Below, one piece after another: positions 56,056 to 64,000 of a DNA stretch of 64,000 nucleotides. Position 1 is the first letter of the stretch. The number at the start of each line of letters is the position of its first letter. The notes under the pieces were generated by a model. It saw only the letters and a program-made list of their open reading frames with translations. It made no database searches and had not been told where the DNA came from. The stretch is from Burkholderia sp. Bp9142 (GTDB lineage Bacteria; Pseudomonadota; Gammaproteobacteria; Burkholderiales; Burkholderiaceae). Location of the stretch: NCBI RefSeq assembly GCF_003853415.1, contig NZ_QTPP01000008.1, positions 62,001-126,000 of the forward strand, in the 5' to 3' direction. Position numbers and translations under genes: made by a program.

Positions 56056-57066
56056 CTACTCGGTATTGGCGCGCCGCCACTGCATCGGCGACATCTCGTA
56101 GCGTCCGCGAAACGCGCGGCTGAACGCCGCTTCGGACGTATAGCCGACGCGGTTCGCGATATCCGCTACCGGTGCGCGGCTGTAGCGCAACAGCTCGGCC
56201 GCCCGATCCAGACGCCAGGTCGTCAGATAGCTCAACGGCGCCTGCCCCACGACACGCTGGAATCGATCCGCGAACGCCGAGCGGGACAGGTTCGACAGCT
56301 CGGCAAGGTCGTTGACGGTCCAGGCGCGGCCGGGATCCGCGTGAATGGCGGACATCGCCGGATTGATCCGGCTGTCGATCGCACCGGACAACCAGCCGTG
56401 ACCCGTCGCCCCCTCCGTCGCCCAGGTGCGCAGCAACTGGACGAAGATGACGTCCAGCAAGCGCGAAATCATCGCGGCGGCGCCCGCGCGCGGGCTCAAT
56501 GCCTCGTCGAGTATGAAATGGCAGCTCAGTTCCAGCCACTCGAACGGCCGTTCCCGCAAACCCTTCAGCACCAGCACCGGCGGCAGCACGGACAGCAGGC
56601 GCTGCGACAGCACGCCGTCGAAGCCGAAATCGCCGCACAGCCACGTAGTGTCGCCGCTCCCTATCGTCAGGCGTTCACGGTCGTAATACTGTGGCGCGAG
56701 ATCCGTGACGAGACGGGCGGAACGGCCCGGCCGGTCAGCGATGACATGGCCGTGGCCATGCATCAGCATGACCAGGTCGCCTTGCGATGCGTGATAGCGC
56801 TCGTCGAGCCCCTCCACCTCGATCGTCACGCTGCCGCTCCGGATGATGTGCAGACGGTACTTCCCGGCGGGAAAGCGCAACCCGAAAGGCGCCGACGCCG
56901 CGCACGTGAACACGGTATTGCCACGGATGCGGATCAGTTCCAGCACGTCGGAAAAGGCGTCGCGCCTGAACGCGAACGGATCTGCGTCATCGTCCAGCCG
57001 GGTCGGCGTTTCAGCAAAGAATTCCGGTTTTTCAGCCATGTCGCGTATTCGGATGGTCTTTATCAT
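56056..57066 (-). CDS. AraC-family regulator with cupin_6-type sensor
   Basis: About 336 residues. Effector domain of the cupin type (FRRDAFSDVLELIRIRGNTV, YHASQGDLVMLMHGHGHVIA) and C-terminal helix-turn-helix pair (TVNDLAELSNLSRSAFADRF; VADIANRVGYTSEAAFSRAF). Start uncertain: ATG 57066 or ATG 57039 (MAEKPEF); neither has a strong ribosome site. Divergent from the hydrolase at 57173, which it likely regulates. Confidence 0.9.
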   Translation of the reverse strand: MIKTIRIRDMAEKPEFFAETPTRLDDDADPFAFRRDAFSDVLELIRIRGNTVFTCAASAPFGLRFPAGKYRLHIIRSGSVTIEVEGLDERYHASQGDLVMLMHGHGHVIADRPGRSARLVTDLAPQYYDRERLTIGSGDTTWLCGDFGFDGVLSQRLLSVLPPVLVLKGLRERPFEWLELSCHFILDEALSPRAGAAAMISRLLDVIFVQLLRTWATEGATGHGWLSGAIDSRINPAMSAIHADPGRAWTVNDLAELSNLSRSAFADRFQRVVGQAPLSYLTTWRLDRAAELLRYSRAPVADIANRVGYTSEAAFSRAFRGRYEMSPMQWRRANTE

Positions 57067-57172
57067 GGACACATCATTCACGCCGGGCGGTGCCGATGTC
57101 AAAGAGATTCGACGGGGCGCCCGGCACTCGCGGGCGTGACGGGCGTCATCCAGCGACCACAGGAGCAGGCAT

Positions 57173-58009
57173 ATGAATCCGGAAACGCGTACCGACACGG
57201 TTGTATTGATTCACGGCCTGTGGATGACGCCGCTGTCGTGGGAGCATTGGGTCGCCCGCTACGCGCAGCGCGGCATGCGGGTCATCACGCCGGGCTATCC
57301 GGGCATCGAGCCGGGCACGGCCGGCGTCGCGGCACTGCGCCGCGATCCGTCGCCGCTCGTGAACCTCGGCGCGCGCGAGATCTTCGAGCACCTGGCCGCG
57401 ACGATCGCGGCACTCGACACGAAGCCGATCATCATGGGGCATTCGTTCGGCGGCGCGTTCGTGCAGCTCCTGCTCGACGCGGGCTTCGGCACGGCCGGCG
57501 TATCGATCGACGGGGCAGCGGTGAAGGGCGTGTGGGCACTGCCGTTCAGCGAGATCAAGGCGACCTTCCCGGTCCTGCGCAATCCGGCCAACCTGCACCG
57601 CGCCGTGCCCATCACCGAAACGGAATTCCACTACGCGTTCACCAACAACCTGAGCCTCGCGGAATCGAAGCCGGTCTATGACCGCTACGCGGTCCCGGTG
57701 TCGGGGCGCATCCTGTTTCAGGGCGGATTCGCGAACGTCACGCCGAATGCCGCGACCACCTACAACTTCGCGAACGACAATCGCGCACCGCTGCTCTTCA
57801 TCGCCGGCGGCAACGACCATATCCTGCCGCCGGCCGTCCAGCGCGAGAACTACGAGAAGAACGCGAAGCGCTCGCGGGCGATTTCGGCATACAGGCTGTT
57901 CCCCGGCCGCAGTCATTACACCTGCGGCGAGCCAGGCTGGGAGGCGGTCGCCGACTTCGCGCTCGACTGGGCGCGGGCGCCGGTGGCGGGCGATCTCGGT
58001 CACGGTTGA
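57173..58009 (+). CDS. alpha/beta hydrolase
   Basis: 278 residues. VVLIHGLWMTPLSWEHWV provides the HG oxyanion motif, IIMGHSFGGAFVQLLL the nucleophile elbow (Ser in GHSFGG), IAGGNDHILP the acid, and PGRSHYTCGEPGW the His. Of the RsbQ/haloalkane-like hydrolases with unassigned substrate. Divergent from the AraC gene across 106 bp. Confidence 0.9.
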   Translation: MNPETRTDTVVLIHGLWMTPLSWEHWVARYAQRGMRVITPGYPGIEPGTAGVAALRRDPSPLVNLGAREIFEHLAATIAALDTKPIIMGHSFGGAFVQLLLDAGFGTAGVSIDGAAVKGVWALPFSEIKATFPVLRNPANLHRAVPITETEFHYAFTNNLSLAESKPVYDRYAVPVSGRILFQGGFANVTPNAATTYNFANDNRAPLLFIAGGNDHILPPAVQRENYEKNAKRSRAISAYRLFPGRSHYTCGEPGWEAVADFALDWARAPVAGDLGHG

Positions 58010-58150
58010 GCGGCGCGGGGGCGCGCGTCGCGCAGTCGAGTCGTACAGGCTCTGCTCCGACGCCAGCCCCGGATGGATGCGCGAAGCCGCCGTGCACTGC
58101 GCGGTTGCGATGTCCCGGCCCGCAAACCGGCCGCCGGGGCACGCACGCGT

Positions 58151-59749
<1,599 letters not shown>

Positions 59750-59887
59750 GTCAGCGGCTCCGCCGCGCGACGCGCGTCCCGCGAGGCGTGACACGTGACG
59801 CGCTGCCGGGGTGGCGACGGCGCATCCGCCGTCGCCACCCGGGTTGTGCCGCCCGTATCGCGACGGCCTGAGCGACACGGTTTCATT

Positions 59888-60883
59888 TCAGTGCCCCAGT
59901 GCCGCCCAGGCGCTCTCCGGCGCTGCCGGCCGCGAAGCCGGCGGCCCGGTGCGGCCGGCATCCGCAACGGAAGCTGCCGGGTCGTCGGGTTTCTCGCCGA
60001 GGCTGAGCGTTGCCTCGATCCAGTCGGCGGCGGAGGCGATCACCGGGTTGTCGGTGGTGATCAGCGGCGACGCGCCGCCCAGCGCATCCGCGACGTCCGC
60101 CAGCCACGCGATCACGGTCATCCCGGCTTTGCCGCGCCGGACATAGGCGGCCGGCTGGCGCGGCGGCTGCCGCGAGAGCCGGCCGATGGCGGCGACCACG
60201 CCCCAGATGTCGCGCGCGGCGAAGCCTTGACGCAGGTCGGCATGGCCGAGGATCGCGAACGCGTCCCTGAGCATGCCGACGATCTCGCCGGCCATGAACG
60301 CGGTCACGCCGGTACACGCGGCGCCGAGGTTCTGCGCGAGCGCGCGCGCGCCGTTGCGGACCCGCGCCTGCTGCCCGAGCGCCCCGCGCGGGTCGGCGCC
60401 GGGCGTCTCGTCGAGCTTGTAGAGCGCCTCGCACAGCACGAGCATGCATTCCTCGAATTGGACGTTGCGCTCGGCATCCGCCGCCGCCGGGCCGTACGCG
60501 GTGCCGAACAACCGCGAATAGAACGCCGCGCGCTCGCCGGCCGCCAGCTTCTCGGCGCGGTGGCGCCACCAGTTGGCGACCAGCGGCTGCGCGCCGCCAA
60601 GATCGACGCCGACGGCGCCGCTCGCCGACAGGCCGGCGAGCGCCTCGACCGCGGGGATCACGCCCGCGGGCTCGAGATCGGCCGCCAGATAGAGCGACGC
60701 GAGCGCCCGCAGCTGCGCCTTGTCGATGCGCGCGGCAACGGCGTCGGGGATCGCGATGTCGCCGAGCTCGTCGAGCGCGAAGGCCAGGCCGTGCGCGGTC
60801 GCGCGCTCGACGAGCCGCTCCCCCGACCGGATCGCGGCCGCGAGCCCGGCATCCGCCGGCGGGGCGATGAGCGCGCGCGCCAT
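59888..60883 (-). CDS. hypothetical protein of the three-paralog operon
   Basis: 331 residues, not related to the paralogs by eye. Helix-rich, with ERLVERATAHGLAFALDELG near the start, NVQFEECMLVLCEALYKLDE in the middle and WGVVAAIGRLSRQPPRQPAA later. No signal peptide or known motif recognised. It starts 3 bp after the stop of the 433-residue paralog, so translation is coupled; it is likely a partner in the same system. 138 bp separate it from paralog C. Confidence 0.75.
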   Translation of the reverse strand: MARALIAPPADAGLAAAIRSGERLVERATAHGLAFALDELGDIAIPDAVAARIDKAQLRALASLYLAADLEPAGVIPAVEALAGLSASGAVGVDLGGAQPLVANWWRHRAEKLAAGERAAFYSRLFGTAYGPAAADAERNVQFEECMLVLCEALYKLDETPGADPRGALGQQARVRNGARALAQNLGAACTGVTAFMAGEIVGMLRDAFAILGHADLRQGFAARDIWGVVAAIGRLSRQPPRQPAAYVRRGKAGMTVIAWLADVADALGGASPLITTDNPVIASAADWIEATLSLGEKPDDPAASVADAGRTGPPASRPAAPESAWAALGH

Positions 60884-60886
60884 GAT

Positions 60887-62188
60887 TCAGTGCTGCCCGG
60901 CGGGCAAGCCCGCGGCGGGCGCCGGCTTGTTGGGGTTGTACGGCGTCGAGTTGCCCTGGATCACCGACATCATCTCGGGCGTCGCCATCTTGTCGAGCGG
61001 CAGGTAGTCGCTCTTGAAGTTGACGCGGACCTCGCCCGACAGCTTCGCTTTCACCTCCGCCTTGGACTCGCTGGTGTCGTCGAGTGCCGACCCGACGGTG
61101 GCCACGTGTTCCTGCTGCCCCTCGAACGAGGCGTCGGCCGAATACGGCGTGTACCAGCTGCCGTAATGCGCGTTGAGCGATTCCTTGTACTTCTGGCTCT
61201 CGCGGTCATGCATCGACGCGGTGTAGGTGCGTTTCGCGGTGTCGCTGGCGCGCATGTCGAACACCACCTTGGCGTTGATCGAGCCGTCGGTGACGACGAT
61301 GCGATTGATGCCGAGCATGACCATCGACGACAGCAGCTGCTGGCGCTGCTTCGCCATCTGCAGGCGCGCCGCGGTGACGAGGCGCAGCTCGGACTTGTCG
61401 TCGGACAGGTCGGTCACGGGCGGATCGAGGTTGTAGTTCCGGCTGATCTCGGCAAGCCGCTGCTGCGCGTTGTCGCCCTGCGCCACCAGCCGCGTCGGGG
61501 CCGCTGCGGCGGCCGCGCCGGCGCTGTCCGCGTCGAACGCGTCGGCGCCGTCCTGCGCCTGCACCGACAGCACGTCCGGGAACGAATCGGCGAGATAGTC
61601 GCGGCCGGCCCCCTCGCTGATGTTGTCGCTCATGAACTGGGCGGTGGTCTTGGCGACATTGGCGATCAGCTCGCCATACGCGCGCATCTGCTCGATCGAG
61701 CTTTCGACGATCGCCTGGAACACGTTCTTGATCAGGCCTCCTACGAATTTCGGGAAATCGACCTTCTGCACCATCTGGCCGAACTGTTCGACGCCCTGCT
61801 TCACCGCGCCGGCCTGGAAGTCCTTGCCGGCGAAGCCGGGATCCTGCGAAAGCTGCCGCTTGGTCGCGGTGACGGGATCGTCGGCCAGCGCCGCGGCGGC
61901 CGGCGCCGGACGCGGCTGCGCGATCGGGCGCGCGAGGCCGGTGGGCGGCAGTTCGCCGTTCGCCTCGCGCTCGGCGATCTCGGCATGCACGCCGTTGGGA
62001 TCGGCCAGGTAGGCGAGCACCCGCACCGTATCGGCGGCGATGCGGCGGCGCTCGTCGTCGGGCAGGTCGAGGAACGACGGAATCGCGGTCAGCAGGCGGC
62101 GCACCTCGGGCCGCGTCGCGTCGAACGCGGCGGCGCTCGTGGGTGGCCGCACCGGGTGAAGCGCGTCGGGGGGAGCGGGCAGGCGCAT
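60887..62188 (-). CDS. paralog B of an unrecognised three-member family
   Basis: 433 residues. Shared blocks: VRRLLTAIPSFLDLPDDERR (~29-48), VDFPKFVGGLIKNVFQAIVE and SSIEQMRAYGELIANVAKTT (~143-182), LQMAKQRQQLLSSMVMLGIN plus RIVVTDGSINAKVVFDMRAS (~276-316), and VNFKSDYLPLDKMATPEMMS (~389-408). Between the last two is a variable Tyr/Ser/Asp-rich insert. No signal peptide or transmembrane helix. Starts 3 bp after the paralog A stop. Closest to paralog A. Confidence 0.8.
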   Translation of the reverse strand: MRLPAPPDALHPVRPPTSAAAFDATRPEVRRLLTAIPSFLDLPDDERRRIAADTVRVLAYLADPNGVHAEIAEREANGELPPTGLARPIAQPRPAPAAAALADDPVTATKRQLSQDPGFAGKDFQAGAVKQGVEQFGQMVQKVDFPKFVGGLIKNVFQAIVESSIEQMRAYGELIANVAKTTAQFMSDNISEGAGRDYLADSFPDVLSVQAQDGADAFDADSAGAAAAAAPTRLVAQGDNAQQRLAEISRNYNLDPPVTDLSDDKSELRLVTAARLQMAKQRQQLLSSMVMLGINRIVVTDGSINAKVVFDMRASDTAKRTYTASMHDRESQKYKESLNAHYGSWYTPYSADASFEGQQEHVATVGSALDDTSESKAEVKAKLSGEVRVNFKSDYLPLDKMATPEMMSVIQGNSTPYNPNKPAPAAGLPAGQH

Positions 62189-62191
62189 GGC

Positions 62192-63571
62192 TCAGTTTCC
62201 CTTGGCCGGCGCCGGCGCGGCGGCCGGAGCCGAGGCCGAAGCCGGGGCCGCGGCGGGTGCGGCGGCGGCCGGCGGCGTTTTCGGACTGGGCAGCACGTTG
62301 GGATCGGCGGGCGTCGCGTTGCCGGTGATGGTGGCGATCATCTGCGGGGTCGCCATCTTGTCGAGCGGCAGGTAGTCGCTCTTGAAATTGACGTCGACCG
62401 CGCCGGACAGCTGGATCTTGGTCTGCATCGCCGCGTTGCTGGTTTCGGACGCGGCGGTCGACGCGGTGATGATCGGCTTGTTCTCGTACTCGTAGTCGCC
62501 CTTCGCGTAGTAGTCGGCGCTGTACTGGCGGCCGTTGTCCTTGTCGTTGCTGGAGTCGTACTTGCCGCCGCGATCGTAGGTGCCCTTGCCGGCGTAGGTC
62601 GTCTGCACGTTGCCGTCCTTGTCGCGGGCGAGGTCGACCGCGGTGGCGCTGCGCTGCTTGGACAGCGTGTCCTGCGCGCGCACGTCGTAGATGATCTTCG
62701 CGGAGATCTTGCCGTCGGTGACGACGATGCGGTTGATGCCCATCAGCACGATCGAGGCCAGCATCTGCTGGCGCTGCTTGGCGAGCTGCATCTTGAAGCG
62801 GTTGACGATGGCCAGTTCGGAGGCCTCGTCCGACAGGTCGAAGGTGTCGCCGTCGCCCATCTGCAGGCGCGCGCGCACGGTCTTCGACGCTTCGTCGGCG
62901 TCGACCCCGTCGCGCACCTGCACGCGCGGGCTCGGCGCATCGCCGCTGTCGTCCATGCCGATCTCGAACAGGTCGGGAAACTGGCCGACCATGTGATCGC
63001 GCGCCTGGTTCTCCGTCACATGTTCGTCGGCGAACTGGCCGAGCGATTTCGCGACCTGCGCGATCATTTCCTGATACGCCTTCATCTGCTCGATCGAGCT
63101 GTGCGTGATCGACTGGAACACGCCGCTGATCAGGCTGGCCACGAAGGTCGGAAACTTGACCTGGTTCAGCAGCTCGCCCGCGACCGCGGCGCCCTCGTGC
63201 GCGGCCGCCGCGGTGAACTTGGACTTGCCGATGCTGTCGACGGCCTGGTTGTGCGTGTTGAAATCCGCCTCGTGCGCCGCATGATCGGTGTCGTCCAGCG
63301 CGCGCGCCGGCGCGGTGCCGAGGCCGCCCGGAATCTCGTGGCCGGCGAACCCCTCGGGCCGCGCCAGGTAATCGGCGATCAACGCGGTATTGCGGGCGAT
63401 GTCGCGGCGATCGGCGTCGGGCATCGCGTTGAAGGCCTGCGACCGGGTCAGCATCCGCGCGACGCCGTGGCGCACTTCGTCGGCCGGCACCGGCGGCGTA
63501 GGACGCGGAGCGGCCGCGGCGGCGCGCGGCGGCGGCGCGATCGGCGTGGAACGGGCAGCTTGCGGGAACAT
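62192..63571 (-). CDS. paralog A of an unrecognised three-member family
   Basis: 459 residues. A Pro/Ala-rich N-terminal 30 residues precede block VRHGVARMLTRSQAFNAMPD (~33-52), then VKFPTFVASLISGVFQSITH and SSIEQMKAYQEMIAQVAKSL (~138-177), MQLAKQRQQMLASIVLMGIN and RIVVTDGKISAKIIYDVRAQ (~261-300), and VNFKSDYLPLDKMATPQMIA (~394-413). It ends with an Ala/Pro-rich tail of ~35 residues. The insert between the last two blocks is rich in Asp, Tyr, Gly and Lys. No known domain recognised. Confidence 0.8.
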   Translation of the reverse strand: MFPQAARSTPIAPPPRAAAAAPRPTPPVPADEVRHGVARMLTRSQAFNAMPDADRRDIARNTALIADYLARPEGFAGHEIPGGLGTAPARALDDTDHAAHEADFNTHNQAVDSIGKSKFTAAAAHEGAAVAGELLNQVKFPTFVASLISGVFQSITHSSIEQMKAYQEMIAQVAKSLGQFADEHVTENQARDHMVGQFPDLFEIGMDDSGDAPSPRVQVRDGVDADEASKTVRARLQMGDGDTFDLSDEASELAIVNRFKMQLAKQRQQMLASIVLMGINRIVVTDGKISAKIIYDVRAQDTLSKQRSATAVDLARDKDGNVQTTYAGKGTYDRGGKYDSSNDKDNGRQYSADYYAKGDYEYENKPIITASTAASETSNAAMQTKIQLSGAVDVNFKSDYLPLDKMATPQMIATITGNATPADPNVLPSPKTPPAAAAPAAAPASASAPAAAPAPAKGN

Positions 63572-63604
63572 GGCGACCTCGCGGGAAACGCGTGACGAAG
63601 CGGT

Positions 63605-64000
63605 TCAGTTGGCCTGGGCGGGCACGTCCGCAGGCAGTTCGAACTCGATGGGACGCAGGTAAAGACTCACCCGCGCCGGGCAGGCCGCGTCCGTGCGCAG
63701 GCTGATGATCGAGAAGCGGCCCGGCCAATGCGCGTCCTCCGGCGTGAACGCGCCCATCCATCGCTCGAGCGCCTGCAGCCCGCGCGGACGCTCGGCGAGC
63801 CCCATCGTCAGCAGGCTCAGGAACGCCGGCGGCACGTCGGGGATCGCCGACAGCAGCACGTAGAGCTCGAGATCCGGCCCGTCCGGCCCGAGCCCGAACG
63901 CGAGCAGCGCACCGTGCGGCGGCAGGTCGAACCGCCCGCCGAGCACCAGCCCCAGGAGCTGCATGATGCCGGGCAGGCGATGGCCGATGCCGAGCGCATC
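63605..64000 (-). CDS. unknown protein, C-terminal part (5' end outside window)
   Basis: At least 131 residues; the frame runs through the right window edge, so the ATG at 63964 is probably internal. Segments such as GALLAFGLGPDGPDLELYVL and FSIISLRTDAACPARVSLYL, each a beta hairpin with a basic/acidic-hydrophobic pattern, could be ABBA-type aromatic prenyltransferase repeats, but this is a weak impression. It ends 33 bp before paralog A in the same direction. Confidence 0.6.
   Translation of the reverse strand, partial: DALGIGHRLPGIMQLLGLVLGGRFDLPPHGALLAFGLGPDGPDLELYVLLSAIPDVPPAFLSLLTMGLAERPRGLQALERWMGAFTPEDAHWPGRFSIISLRTDAACPARVSLYLRPIEFELPADVPAQAN

Noticed and set aside
59795..63595. 1266-codon plus-strand frame over the three-paralog operon
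   Set aside because: Very long but Arg/Gly/Val/His-rich without domains; the minus-strand genes have ribosome sites, paralogy and tight coupling. It is a GC-bias artefact.

Overview
The window is high-GC, densely coded DNA with the gene repertoire of a Burkholderia, most likely a Burkholderia cepacia complex species and probably a secondary replicon. The assignment rests on protein content: Burkholderia-type porin, a long Flp/Tad pilus locus, many LysR/AraC-controlled catabolic modules and a small LGGC lipoprotein. No rRNA, tRNA, CRISPR, prophage or insertion sequence was seen.

Layout. 1-3645: sugar ABC importer genes (solute-binding protein cut by the window edge, ATPase) divergent from a LacI repressor, with a LacI-type operator between. 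3685-8051: M20 amidohydrolase, polar amino-acid binding protein and porin, divergent from a LysR regulator. 8230-9671: formaldehyde detoxification (frmR, frmA). 9895-11088: nnrS with an NsrR-like site. 11262-17565: AraC regulator divergent from five genes (DLH-SnoaL fusion, SDR, styrene/indole monooxygenase, flavin reductase, outer-membrane protein) that match the indole-to-anthranilate iif/ind route. 17801-22025: periplasmic molybdenum hydroxylase with 2Fe-2S and dihaem cytochrome subunits.

22781-35552: a 14-gene Flp/Tad pilus locus read leftwards, with two Flp pilins first, then prepilin peptidase, an AAA ATPase, CpaB, secretin, lipoprotein, TadG/E-type minor pilins, TadZ, TadA, TadB and TadC. 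36590-40686: two GT87-type membrane glycosyltransferases, a GtrB-like GT2 and GtrA, preceded by 400 bp rich in inverted repeats. 40757-43855: an islet of small membrane/lipoprotein genes and a TetR regulator tied together by a shared operator, one copy of which is a perfect 46-bp palindrome.

43960-48889: HMG-CoA lyase, class III CoA-transferase and MFS transporter divergent from a LysR regulator. 48894-49792: Xre/RES toxin-antitoxin pair with its operator. 50105-54982: PHB-depolymerase-like esterase, MHYT histidine kinase, a response regulator with a degenerate HD-GYP domain, and an Abm-type monooxygenase. 55243-58009: a solute-binding-like protein without signal peptide, an AraC regulator and an alpha/beta hydrolase.

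58151-64000 is the least explained and most interesting part: a tightly packed leftward operon of three paralogous proteins of unrecognised family, one unrelated unknown protein, and the C-terminal part of a further gene cut by the window edge. One paralog ends in a Gly-Ala tail encoded by 17 tandem hexanucleotide repeats.
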